A stretch of DNA of 64,000 nucleotides, from contig JADJXH010000004.1 in the NCBI GenBank assembly GCA_016715895.1, positions 2,046,001 through 2,110,000 on the forward strand, read 5' to 3'. The translations under genes and the position numbers were made by a program. This document shows, piece by piece, positions 25,783 to 33,918 of the stretch (positions are counted from its first letter, which is position 1; every line of letters starts with the position of its first letter). This stretch comes from Flavobacteriales bacterium (GTDB lineage Bacteria > Bacteroidota > Bacteroidia > Flavobacteriales_F > PHOS-HE28). The notes under the pieces are model-generated. The model saw only the letters and a list, made by a program, of their open reading frames with translations, was not told the origin of the DNA and did no database searches.

Positions 25783-27037
25783 AGTGTAAGCTTCCCCTAA
25801 AGTCGGGCCAGCGATAACTGGAGGTCTCAGGGGCATTTGTTGTTAGGGTTGGATGAGCACAGGTGGCCGGTAACCGAGTGCTTTGTGAGGCCGAAGATGG
25901 TTGTAGTCGTACATCCACTCGGTGGTGCGCAAGCGCACTTCTTCGAGTGTGCGGAAGACGTAGGCGCCGAGGAGCTCACGGCGTATGCTGCCGTTGAGAC
26001 GCTCCACGTAAGCGTTCTGGGTGGGCTTGCCGGGCTGGATGTAGGTGAGGGTGATCTTGTGCTCTCGGCACCAGTGGTCAAGCTTGGCACTGATGAACTC
26101 CGGCCCGTTGTCCACGCGGATCATGGCCGGCAGTGAGCGTTGTTCCTTCAGGCGTTCAAGCACGCGGATCACACGCAAGGCAGGCAAAGAAGTGTCCACT
26201 TCCATGGCCAGCACTTCGCGGTTGTAGTCGTCCAGGACGTTGAGCATGCGGTAGGTGCGGCCATCCCACAAGGTGTCGTGCATGAAGTCGATGCTCCATA
26301 CCTGGTCGGGGGCCTGTGGCTGGAACAAGGCCTGTTTCACGCGTGCAGGCAGGCGCTTCTTGGTCCGCCGACGGATGTTGAGCCCCATGCCGGTGTACAC
26401 CCGGTAGACACGTTTGAAGTTCCACACATGACCCATCAGGCGTATGCGGTGATGGCACTGCCACACCCCAATGGCCGGATGCTTGGTCACCAGGTCGTCC
26501 AATGCGCCGATCACCATCGTGTCGTCGGGCGGATGCTTGCGGTATTGCGCGGTACTGCGAGCAAGACCCACCATGCGGCACGCTTGCCGCTGGGTGTGTC
26601 CATGCTCGGTGATAAGGGCCTGCACGATCTCGCGCTTCTCGTCAGACCCCCACTTCTTTTCCACCACCTGCTTGAGGGAGTCGTGCATCATGCTCAGCTC
26701 CGCATACATGCGTTTCAGGCGGCTGTTCTCCTCTTGGAGTTCCTTCACCAGCTTGAGCTGGCTGGCATCCATGCCGCCATACTTCGCCTTCCACTGGTAG
26801 AACGTGGCGTTGCTGATGCCGTGTTCCCGACAGATGTCGGCCACCTTGGCACCAGCCTCATGCTGCTTGAGCATCGAGACGATCTGATGCTCGGTGAACT
26901 TGGTCTTTCTCATGGCTACGATCGGTTGAAGGTAGCCCCCGACCGGTCAGCCGGTTTTCCCCCAGGCCTTTGAAGGGGCCGGGGAAAACCGCCTGACCTC
27001 CACTATCACCTGGCCGAACCTTGGGGAAGCTTACACT
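25783..27037 (-). mobile_element. IS3-family insertion sequence, 1,255 bp
   Basis: Inverted ends AGTGTAAGCTTCCCC (25783-25797) and its complement (27023-27037) enclose one transposase gene; similarity of the two ends continues inward through GGCCAG, GATA and TGGAGGTC. Counting from the conventional TG/CA, the element would span 25785-27035. I cannot identify a clean 3-4 base target duplication; AAG is present near both ends (25779-25781, 27038-27040). The element sits between the stop codons of two converging genes and interrupts neither visibly. Confidence 0.85.
25843..26913 (-). CDS. IS3-family transposase, OrfA and OrfB fused in one frame
   Basis: The 356-residue protein combines an OrfA-like helix-turn-helix and leucine-zipper part (residues 1-88, TEHQIVSMLKQHEAGAKVAD, NATFYQWKAKYGG) with an OrfB-like DDE integrase: SIDFMHD, RVDNGPEF and the Glu in NAYVERLNGSIR. 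Most IS3 elements make the full protein by programmed -1 frameshifting between two overlapping genes; here the join (VEKKWGSDEKREIV) is in one frame without a shift. The catalytic triad is intact, so the element may be active. Confidence 0.92.
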   Translation of the reverse strand: MRKTKFTEHQIVSMLKQHEAGAKVADICREHGISNATFYQWKAKYGGMDASQLKLVKELQEENSRLKRMYAELSMMHDSLKQVVEKKWGSDEKREIVQALITEHGHTQRQACRMVGLARSTAQYRKHPPDDTMVIGALDDLVTKHPAIGVWQCHHRIRLMGHVWNFKRVYRVYTGMGLNIRRRTKKRLPARVKQALFQPQAPDQVWSIDFMHDTLWDGRTYRMLNVLDDYNREVLAMEVDTSLPALRVIRVLERLKEQRSLPAMIRVDNGPEFISAKLDHWCREHKITLTYIQPGKPTQNAYVERLNGSIRRELLGAYVFRTLEEVRLRTTEWMYDYNHLRPHKALGYRPPVLIQP

Positions 27038-27042
27038 AAGGA

Positions 27043-28443
27043 CTAGGGTATTGAAATATCACGTTGTATTGTGTATTCGTCACGGGAAAGAACCGTAGAC
27101 CAAGGAGCGGATTTTTCGCTTGCCCTGTCGACCAATATGCAGTATTCGGCACCAAGGGCTCGGAGTGAGTCGATTGTGCTCGCGGAATTTAAAGCGACAT
27201 TACTAATTGTCCAACCACGGCGTGCCGAGAAATACATTGGTGTTGGTATGTTACCACTATTTATTATTACCAATGAATTTGCTGGAATTATTGTTTTGAC
27301 ATCTTGCTCGAGAGATAGCATGTATGCATTTGAAGGAGAGATTCGGAAGTCGTGATACTGGTTCATGATGCCCTCAATAATGACGATTGCCAATAGAAAC
27401 GGTGCGAGGTATTTGCGTTTCAGTGCTGCCATTCCAGCCCCGGCCACAAGAGTCATTGCTGGGATGAATGGGAGTACATAGTAGGCGTGCATCCAGAACG
27501 TGTTCCCCGAGCGGAGCATCACGTACGAAAAAGCGCATGATATAAGACAGAAAGTGCCTATTAGTCCGGTTAACTTTCTACTAATCATGTGATAGAATCC
27601 GAACAAAAACACAATGAAGCCACTATAGCGCATGGCGTCGAAATAGAAGTTGTCGAATGTGCGATTTAGATTGCCCATTAGCTCACCTAGTCCTACACGC
27701 AGGGGTTTACCCATAAAGAAATGCCAATACCCGTAATCTTTTACTAGTCGGGGAACCCATTCAAAGTACCACCAGAGGGCCGGGGTGCAGGAAATCAAGA
27801 CTAGAACAAGTAAGAAGAAAATGAATTTTACATTCTTAATAGTTCGATGGAGGAAAATGGGAAGGACTGCAAGCAGGCAACCTGATGTTATTTTGCTGAG
27901 AAGACCCAGTGCAATGAAAAGACAGCCGACGATAAGTTGACGGTACTGCCGTGGTCTATCGATATAGAAGTCAATTCGTTCAAGGCCGATGATAACAAGA
28001 GATATGGAAAACACATCCGGCATAATTTTTCTGCTATACATGAACCACAGAGAAACGGACAATAAAATAGTCGAATAGTATGCAGTGGTCTTGTTCATAC
28101 GTCTCTCAATGAGCGAGTGATACGATATTAAACCAAATGTTGAGAAGAATAGAACTATCAATCGACCATACCAATGCGCTGGACCTGCAATAGTAATCAT
28201 GAACGCTATCAGGAGGTTAAGGAGTGGGAACTCCATTCCTGTGATACCGCTGAGTTCACCTGCGGTGTCCATGCGTGGATGCAACACATCATAGTTGTCC
28301 GTAACAAGATTTCTCGCCACCATGGCTACTGTGGCCTGTCGCCAGTGGTGCGATGTTTCAAGCGGTGGGTTAGTGATGCCGTGGAGCCTGAAAATGAAGA
28401 GAAGGAACACCCAAACATGGGCGATATTGAATTCTTTCTTCAT
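27043..28443 (-). CDS. GT39/ArnT-like membrane glycosyltransferase
   Basis: The 466-residue protein has about ten to eleven membrane helices and begins, after a first helix, with NPPLETSHHWRQATVAMVARNL, similar to the periplasmic first loop of GT39/ArnT-type enzymes that use lipid-phosphate sugars. A C-terminal periplasmic domain of about 90 residues follows. It is AT-rich like the GH16 gene. The stop codon lies six bases inside the flank of the IS element, so the original C-terminus could have been altered by the insertion; the tail DEYTIQRDISIP looks plausible but cannot be checked. Donor and acceptor are unknown. Confidence 0.75.
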   Translation of the reverse strand: MKKEFNIAHVWVFLLFIFRLHGITNPPLETSHHWRQATVAMVARNLVTDNYDVLHPRMDTAGELSGITGMEFPLLNLLIAFMITIAGPAHWYGRLIVLFFSTFGLISYHSLIERRMNKTTAYYSTILLSVSLWFMYSRKIMPDVFSISLVIIGLERIDFYIDRPRQYRQLIVGCLFIALGLLSKITSGCLLAVLPIFLHRTIKNVKFIFFLLVLVLISCTPALWWYFEWVPRLVKDYGYWHFFMGKPLRVGLGELMGNLNRTFDNFYFDAMRYSGFIVFLFGFYHMISRKLTGLIGTFCLISCAFSYVMLRSGNTFWMHAYYVLPFIPAMTLVAGAGMAALKRKYLAPFLLAIVIIEGIMNQYHDFRISPSNAYMLSLEQDVKTIIPANSLVIINSGNIPTPMYFSARRGWTISNVALNSASTIDSLRALGAEYCILVDRASEKSAPWSTVLSRDEYTIQRDISIP

Positions 28444-28601
28444 TGTTTAAATCATGTTATAGCTCCCATTGTCTGACATCATAGCGCGTACTCATCTGCA
28501 CAGCGTGTTGGTTGCTGATTATGGGTGTAGAACTCGTCGCTTTTGAGAAGAGCGGACTGCGGCCGGATCGGATTCAGGTTTACGAATATGTCGGATTCCT
28601 T

Positions 28602-31001
28602 TCACAGATCCTCCCGCACCTTGTCGTGGCTCAGGTCGGTGATGAAGACCTCCAGCAGTTCCTGCACCACGATGTCGGGCTTCTCGCGGGTGACGATGTC
28701 GGGGATGAAGACCGGTGACCACACGTACACGCTGCGGCTGAAGTGCTCGCTGAGGTAGGGGATGAGGTACACGGCGAAGGAGTCGCGGAACATCAGCAGC
28801 TTGGGCGCCTCGGGGTCGGGTCCCTGCTTGAACACCGGGCGGTACTTGAAGAAGGCGGAGGCGGGCAGCTCCTCCTCGGCCAGATCGCGCGCCCGGAAGT
28901 CCTGCTTGGGTACCATCATGTAGGTGACGCGCGTGAGCTTGTCGTTGATGGCCAGCTGCAGGGCCAGGTCGCCCTGGTCGTTGGTGTCGGCCTCCACGAT
29001 GTAGTCCTCGGGCAGGCAGGGGGCGCCCACCGCGGGGTGGTCCCGGGCGATGCGGTCCATCAGCGTGCGGTAGCCCACGAAGGCGCCCCAGGGGTTCCAG
29101 TGGATGTCGGTGGTGTAGTAGGGGTCGCGCACGGCGCGGGCCTCGCGCAGCGGTGCGCGCATGTCGATGAAGCTGACGCCGGTGCGTTCGCGCAGGGCGG
29201 TGATCAGCTGGTCGAGGCCGCTGGTGCGGCCGGGCAGCGGGGCGTACTTGTCCGGCAGCTTGTCCGGGTAGATGGTGCTGGCCATCGGCGCCACGGTGAG
29301 GTAGTAGCTGATGCCCTGTTCGGCCAGCCAACGCCGCCGCTTCTCCAGGCGCTCGCAGATCAACTGCAGCTCGTTCTCGCTGAAGATGGGCAGGTTGCGG
29401 TACTGGTCCACCACGCCCTTGCGCATCAGGAAGAGGTGGCCGTCCTTGCCGAAGACCACGTTGTCCGGCATGGGCGATGAGCGCAGCACGTAGGTGTGGA
29501 AGAGGGCGTTCCAGCGGAAGAGCAGCTTGCGGTAGCCGAAGTGGTCGCCGTAGTACCGGGTGTACTTCGCCGGGAACTGTTGCAGCGAGTGCATGCGGGC
29601 CAGCGGCTTCTCGGCCAGGGGCCGCTTCTCGGTGTCCTCCAGATAGGGTTCGATGGGCAGCCAGTCGGCGAGCAGGGGCAGCCAGAGCAGCAGCACGAAG
29701 GCGCCGGCCAGCGCGGCCTCCGTGGGGCGGGCGTTGCGGGCCGCGTGGTCCAGGGCGGGTGAGCGCCAGGCGCCCAGCAGGGCGAAGAGGCCGGTGACCA
29801 GGCCGATGCACAATGGCAGCGGCCCGTTGCCCGAGCGCTCCTGCAGGTCCTCCACCCGCGAGCGCAGGTCCGTGTCACAGTACAGGAAGGGGTCGTTGCC
29901 GCTGAAGACCAGGCGCAGGCCGCGTTCCGTCTTTTCTTTGATGCGCACCTGCTCGTTGGTGCCGAACAGGTCGAAGAGCTCCGCGCTGGTGAAGGTCGTG
30001 CGCTCGTCGTTGCAGCGCAGCGTCATGCCGCGGATCAGCAGGCTGTCCTGCATGTTGCCCGGGTCGAAGCGCAGGAAGCCGTATGAGGTGTCGGCCGGCA
30101 TGCGGAAGCTCACCAGCTGGGGCCGGGGCGACCCGCTGAGCGAGGTGTTCACATAGAAGCCTTCCTTGAAGGCGCCGGGCTTGGCGGCGTGGAACACCTG
30201 GAAGTTGTCCCGGTGGGTGGCCACCAGGTCGAACTCCACATGCACCGCGCGGTCCTTGAAGTGGATGCCGTTGGCGAGCCCCATGGCGAGCGTGCCGGCG
30301 GCGGCGGCGATGAGCAGGGCGAGCACCTTGCGACGCGCGGGCACTGCGAGCCGTGGTGGTGGTGCGTCGGTCCAATGGATGCGCTCATTGCGCCGGGGCC
30401 GGAGCAGCAGCGTGAGCAGCAGGAAGGAGAGCACCCCAGCGACGGCGGCCAGCGCGAAGGGGCGGATCACCGGGCGCACGGGGTCCATGGCCTCGGCGGT
30501 GAGGTCGGCGATGTCGCGCGTGGTGCTCAGGTAGGGGTCATCGCCCGTGGCCACCAGGCGGATGGCATCGCGCACCGTGTCCACGCTGAAGGGCTTCAGC
30601 TGGTGTGTGGGGGCGAAGAGCTCGGCGATGCGGTCGGGCCCGAGGCGCACGGTGCGGTAGGGGCCGCGCAGCACCACGGCGTGCAGCAGCTGTTCGGTGG
30701 CGGCGGTGGCGGGGTCGATGCGCAGGCCCTGCACGCGCGTCACCTCCGGCGGCAGGGTGAAGCGGAGGTGCTGGCGGGCGGCGTCGGCGTGGGCTTCCGC
30801 CGTGCGCATGCGGCCGGCGTCGTAGACATAGGTGACATCGTCCCAGAACAGCGTGTAGGTGTCGGCGTAGGTGGTGGTCACCTCCAGGTCCACCCGCAGG
30901 CCGGGCTCGGCTGGCTCCACGCGCAGGGCCCACCAGGCGCCGAAGAACGCCAGGCAGGCGCCCAGCAGGGGCAGCCACAAGCGGCGAACGGCGGGGTCCA
31001 T
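28602..31001 (-). CDS. AlgJ/AlgX-like acetyltransferase with two membrane-anchored beta domains
   Basis: The 799-residue protein ends in an AlgJ/AlgX SGNH-type domain (about 455-799) with TDIHWNPWG (D632, H634) and MFRDSF (S741), the expected catalytic triad of periplasmic polysaccharide O-acetyltransferases. The first half is unusual: five membrane helices (about 9-26, 181-200, 225-245, 397-412, 430-448) frame two similar beta-rich domains (35-165 and 253-380), each containing a LRxDP segment, an LRG or LRC strand and a closing GxDPxL. The gene starts two bases after the AlgI-like gene, so the pair should work together: AlgI moves acetyl across the membrane and this protein passes it to the glycan. 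Confidence 0.82.
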   Translation of the reverse strand: MDPAVRRLWLPLLGACLAFFGAWWALRVEPAEPGLRVDLEVTTTYADTYTLFWDDVTYVYDAGRMRTAEAHADAARQHLRFTLPPEVTRVQGLRIDPATAATEQLLHAVVLRGPYRTVRLGPDRIAELFAPTHQLKPFSVDTVRDAIRLVATGDDPYLSTTRDIADLTAEAMDPVRPVIRPFALAAVAGVLSFLLLTLLLRPRRNERIHWTDAPPPRLAVPARRKVLALLIAAAAGTLAMGLANGIHFKDRAVHVEFDLVATHRDNFQVFHAAKPGAFKEGFYVNTSLSGSPRPQLVSFRMPADTSYGFLRFDPGNMQDSLLIRGMTLRCNDERTTFTSAELFDLFGTNEQVRIKEKTERGLRLVFSGNDPFLYCDTDLRSRVEDLQERSGNGPLPLCIGLVTGLFALLGAWRSPALDHAARNARPTEAALAGAFVLLLWLPLLADWLPIEPYLEDTEKRPLAEKPLARMHSLQQFPAKYTRYYGDHFGYRKLLFRWNALFHTYVLRSSPMPDNVVFGKDGHLFLMRKGVVDQYRNLPIFSENELQLICERLEKRRRWLAEQGISYYLTVAPMASTIYPDKLPDKYAPLPGRTSGLDQLITALRERTGVSFIDMRAPLREARAVRDPYYTTDIHWNPWGAFVGYRTLMDRIARDHPAVGAPCLPEDYIVEADTNDQGDLALQLAINDKLTRVTYMMVPKQDFRARDLAEEELPASAFFKYRPVFKQGPDPEAPKLLMFRDSFAVYLIPYLSEHFSRSVYVWSPVFIPDIVTREKPDIVVQELLEVFITDLSHDKVREDL

Positions 31002-31003
31002 GG

Positions 31004-32431
31004 TCAGAAGCGGAAGTAGATGAACGGGCTGAAGGTGGTGCTGGCCACGGCCATGGCCACGCCCACGAAAAGCAGCAACAGGCCGATGGCCTCCACGGCA
31101 CCGCGCAGACCGCCGGGCAGGTGGGGCTCGGTGCGGCGCAGGCCCGTCAAGCGGCCCACGAGCGCGTGGGCGTTGAGGGCGCCGAGCACGCCGATGGCCA
31201 GGGCCGTGAGCGTGGTGTGGTTGATGAAGAGCGCGGGCGGGTTCAGCTCAGCATCGCCGGGGATGGCGCCCACCATGGCCAGGATGGTGTGCCAGGCCTC
31301 GGTGAGGTCGGTGATGCGGAAGAAGACCCAGGCCATCAGCACCACCGCCAGGGTGTAGATGTGGCCCACGAGGCGGGGCGCACGTTCGAGCACCCGCCCC
31401 AGGCCGGCGCGTTCGATCACCAGGAAGAGGCCGTGCACCAGGCCCCACACCACGAAGTTCCAGCTGGCGCCGTGCCACAGGCCGGTGAGCAGGAAGACGA
31501 TGAAGAGGTTGAGGTAGGTACGCCCCGTACCCAGGCGGCTGCCGCCCAGCGGGATGTAGAGGTAGTCGCGGAACCAGGTGCTGAGGCTGATGTGCCAGCG
31601 CCGCCAGAACTCGCGCACCGAGCGGGCGATGTACGGGCGGTCGAAGTTCTCCAGGAACTCGAAGCCCAGCATGCGGCCCAGGCCGATGGCCATGTCGCTG
31701 TAGCCGCTGAAGTCGAAGTAGATCTGCACGGCGTAGGCCACGGTGCCGAGCCAGGCGCTCGCCATCGGCAGTTCATCCGCCGGCACGGCGAAGACCCCGT
31801 CGGCGATGCGGGCGCAGTGGTCGGCGATGAGGACCTTCTTGGCCAGCCCCACGATGAAGCGGCGCACCCCGCTGGCGAAGCCGGGCAGGGTGGTGGTGCG
31901 GTCGACGATCTGCCGGGCCACGTCCTGGTAGCGCACGATGGGGCCGGCGATGAGCTGGGGGAAGAGGCTGATGTAGAGCGCGAGGGGGCCTGGGCGCTGC
32001 TGCACCTCGGCCGTGCCGCGGTACACGTCGATGGCGTAGCTCATCCCTTGGAAGATGAAGAACGAGATGCCGATGGGCAGGTGCACCGGGGCCAGTTCCA
32101 CCGGGGCCAGGCCGAAGGTGGCCGTCACCGCGTTGAGGCTGTCCACCAGGAAGTTGGCGTACTTGAAGGCGACGAGCGTGGCCAGGTTGAGGGCGACGGC
32201 CACGCCCACCCACAGGCGGGGGCGCACACCGCGCTGGATCGCCAGGCCGCACAGATGGTTCACCAGCACGGTGGCCAGCATCAGCAGCACGTAGGCCCCT
32301 TCCCCCCAGGCGTAGAACAGCAGGCTGGCCAGCAGCAGCACCGTGTTCTGCCCCCGGCGGCCGAAAAGCCATACCGCCAGCAACGTCAGCGGAAGGAAGA
32401 GGAAGAGGAAGACCGGCGAACTGAAGACCAT
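31004..32431 (-). CDS. AlgI-like MBOAT acyltransferase
   Basis: The 475-residue protein has about eleven membrane helices and the AlgI signature: PIGISFFIFQGMSY, WRRWHISLSTWFRDYLYIPL with H280, and GLWHGASWNF with H320. MBOAT proteins of this group carry an acetyl group from a cytoplasmic donor across the inner membrane for O-acetylation of an exported polysaccharide. No alginate synthesis genes are nearby, so the target is more likely the glycan made by the 14-22 kb locus or another exopolysaccharide. It is followed two bases later by its AlgJ/X-like partner. Confidence 0.92.
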   Translation of the reverse strand: MVFSSPVFLFLFLPLTLLAVWLFGRRGQNTVLLLASLLFYAWGEGAYVLLMLATVLVNHLCGLAIQRGVRPRLWVGVAVALNLATLVAFKYANFLVDSLNAVTATFGLAPVELAPVHLPIGISFFIFQGMSYAIDVYRGTAEVQQRPGPLALYISLFPQLIAGPIVRYQDVARQIVDRTTTLPGFASGVRRFIVGLAKKVLIADHCARIADGVFAVPADELPMASAWLGTVAYAVQIYFDFSGYSDMAIGLGRMLGFEFLENFDRPYIARSVREFWRRWHISLSTWFRDYLYIPLGGSRLGTGRTYLNLFIVFLLTGLWHGASWNFVVWGLVHGLFLVIERAGLGRVLERAPRLVGHIYTLAVVLMAWVFFRITDLTEAWHTILAMVGAIPGDAELNPPALFINHTTLTALAIGVLGALNAHALVGRLTGLRRTEPHLPGGLRGAVEAIGLLLLFVGVAMAVASTTFSPFIYFRF

Positions 32432-32443
32432 GGCCGCGGGCGG

Positions 32444-32451
32444 CTAAAGTA
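32444..32451 (-). promoter_or_regulatory. Weak -7 candidate (TACTTTAG) for the AlgI/AlgJ pair
   Basis: TACTTTAG on the minus strand 12 bases before the ATG at 32431. It matches six of the fixed and near-fixed positions of the local TACYTTBG pattern but has A in place of C/G/T near the end. Confidence 0.25.
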
Positions 32452-32557
32452 GACCGCGTCATCCACCGGTGCCGGTGGAATGTCATGTTAAGGCAATGTA
32501 AAGTTGTGGTGAAACGATCCTTACCTTTCGGACGTTCAACCGGTAAACGAACCCGCC

Positions 32558-32953
32558 ATGCGCACCCTTCTGGTCCTCTTCGCCTTCGCAGCGTTCGCGC
32601 CGGTGACCGCACAGGAGTTGCTCAAGCAGGAACACCATGCGAATGGCCGGCTGAAGAGCACGCTGTACCGCGAGGGTGGTGCGGTGCACTTCATCACCTA
32701 CTTCGAGAGCGGGCGCGTGAAGGAGATGGGCGCGTTCCGCGACGGACGTCGCGATGGTGTGTGGCAGCAGTTCGCCGCGAACGGTGTGGTGCTGACGCGG
32801 GCGGAGTTCGACCGGGGCGCTCGCACCGGTACCTGGGAGCTTCGCGACCCGTTCAATGGCAACTCGGGCCACCTGCGGTTCAGCGATGGGCGGCTGGTGG
32901 ACGGGGCGCAGTACGACCCGGAGGGCCGCCTGCTGGCAGCGCGCACCTACTGA
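32558..32953 (+). CDS. Exported MORN/YwqK-like repeat protein
   Basis: The 131-residue protein has a signal peptide (MRTLLVLFAFAAFAPVTAQ) followed by about four MORN-type beta hairpins of the YwqK kind (HANGRLKSTLYREG, ESGRVKEMGAFRDGRRDGVW, ANGVVLTRAEFDRGARTGTW). Such repeats are frequent in Bacteroidota exported proteins, where the role is unknown. TACCTTTC at 32522-32529 may be the -7 box. The gene is divergent from the AlgI operon. Confidence 0.72.
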   Translation: MRTLLVLFAFAAFAPVTAQELLKQEHHANGRLKSTLYREGGAVHFITYFESGRVKEMGAFRDGRRDGVWQQFAANGVVLTRAEFDRGARTGTWELRDPFNGNSGHLRFSDGRLVDGAQYDPEGRLLAARTY

Positions 32954-32971
32954 TCAACAGCACCGAGGCGA

Positions 32972-33403
32972 TCAGCCCCGCTGAAAGACCGCATCGGGGT
33001 CGGCGAAGGCCTTGAACTCGATGGCATGGCCGTCGGGATCCTCGATGAAGAGGCTCATCTGTTCGCCCACCTCGCCCTTCATCACGGTGCGGGGTTCGAT
33101 GAAGAAGGGATGTCCCACCTTCTTGAGCTTGTCGCGGAGCTTCTTCCAGTCGCTCATGGACAGCACGATGCCCCAGTGGTCGCTGGGCACACCGGTGGGC
33201 GAGGCCGGGCTCTTCGGGTTGTAGATGCGGGCGGTCTTGATCAGCTTGGGCACCTCCTGGATCGTCAGTTGGTGGCCGAAGAAGTCATAGTCCACCCAGG
33301 TCGCTGCGCTGCGGCCTTCCTTGCAGCCGAGGAACTTGCCGTAGAAGGCCTTGATGCGCTTGAGGTCCGTGGTGGCGAAGGCGAGGTGGAAGATGCCTGT
33401 CAT
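32972..33403 (-). CDS. VOC (glyoxalase/dioxygenase superfamily) protein
   Basis: The 143-residue protein has the paired beta-alpha-beta-beta-beta units of the vicinal oxygen chelate fold: FHLAFATTDLKRIKAFYGKFLG at the start, DHWGIVLS in the middle and LFIEDPDGHAIEFKAF at the end. The metal-ligand positions (His in FHLAF, His in DHWG, Glu in IEFK) are kept. The substrate is not predictable. It has its own TACTTTCG element 22 bases upstream. Confidence 0.82.
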   Translation of the reverse strand: MTGIFHLAFATTDLKRIKAFYGKFLGCKEGRSAATWVDYDFFGHQLTIQEVPKLIKTARIYNPKSPASPTGVPSDHWGIVLSMSDWKKLRDKLKKVGHPFFIEPRTVMKGEVGEQMSLFIEDPDGHAIEFKAFADPDAVFQRG

Positions 33404-33425
33404 GGTGGGTGGGGCGAGGGTCGCC

Positions 33426-33433
33426 CGAAAGTA
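33426..33433 (-). promoter_or_regulatory. -7 element (TACTTTCG) of the VOC gene
   Basis: TACTTTCG on the minus strand, 22 bases before the ATG at 33403 and directly next to the terminator hairpin of the upstream gene. Confidence 0.4.
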
Positions 33434-33465
33434 CCGAGGGCCTGCGCGGATGCACAGGCCCTCGG
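33434..33465 (-). terminator. Hairpin ending the arginine decarboxylase/DHS-like/acidic-protein run
   Basis: A perfect 11-bp stem (33434-33444 with 33455-33465, loop 10 bases) lies 47 bases beyond the stop of the acidic-protein gene. The T-run is absent. The -7 box of the next gene abuts it, so it separates two transcripts. Confidence 0.55.
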
Positions 33466-33512
33466 GTGCGGGTTATGAGCAGCGCCCGGTTGGTGGGCCT
33501 GCTGCCGCCCGG

Positions 33513-33911
33513 TCAGTCCTCGTCGTCGTCGGCCCCGTCCTCGTCACCGCCGTCATCCTCGTCCGCATCGTCGTCCTCCCCCTCGTCGGCGTCCTCCTCC
33601 TCCCCGGCATCGTCCGCATCGTCCTTCTCCTCGTCGCCGCCCTCCAGGCCCTCGGCTTCAATGTCGTCGGATACGGCGGCGGCGCCGTCGTCCTGGTCGA
33701 GGAACTCCTCGATCTCGGCGCGGCTCTCGGGGTTGATCTTGATCAGGTAGATGGCCTCGGCCGTGCGCAGTTCGATCACGCGGAGCGTTTCGCCCTTGGC
33801 CGTGCTGATGGCACGGATGTGCGAATTGTCGATGCCGTCGGGATACTGCTCCTGCAGCTTCTCGCGCAGCTCGTCGGTGAGGGTGTTGAAGGAGCGGATC
33901 AGGCGTTGCAT
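33513..33911 (-). CDS. Small protein with long acidic tail, next to a DHS-like gene
   Basis: The 132-residue protein has an ordered N-terminal part (MQRLIRSFNTLTDELREKLQ, SHIRAISTAKGETLRVIELR) and, from about residue 75, a tail of about 55 residues almost wholly Asp, Glu, Gly and Ala. The tail makes the antisense strand look repetitive. The function is unknown. It starts seven bases after the deoxyhypusine-synthase-like gene, so the two are probably made together. Confidence 0.65.
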   Translation of the reverse strand: MQRLIRSFNTLTDELREKLQEQYPDGIDNSHIRAISTAKGETLRVIELRTAEAIYLIKINPESRAEIEEFLDQDDGAAAVSDDIEAEGLEGGDEEKDDADDAGEEEDADEGEDDDADEDDGGDEDGADDDED

Positions 33912-33918
33912 GGGGTGC

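Noticed and set aside
28602..32431. Alginate biosynthesis locus
   Set aside because: Only the acetylation pair is present. No Alg8/Alg44 polymerase, epimerase, lyase or GDP-mannose dehydrogenase gene was found.
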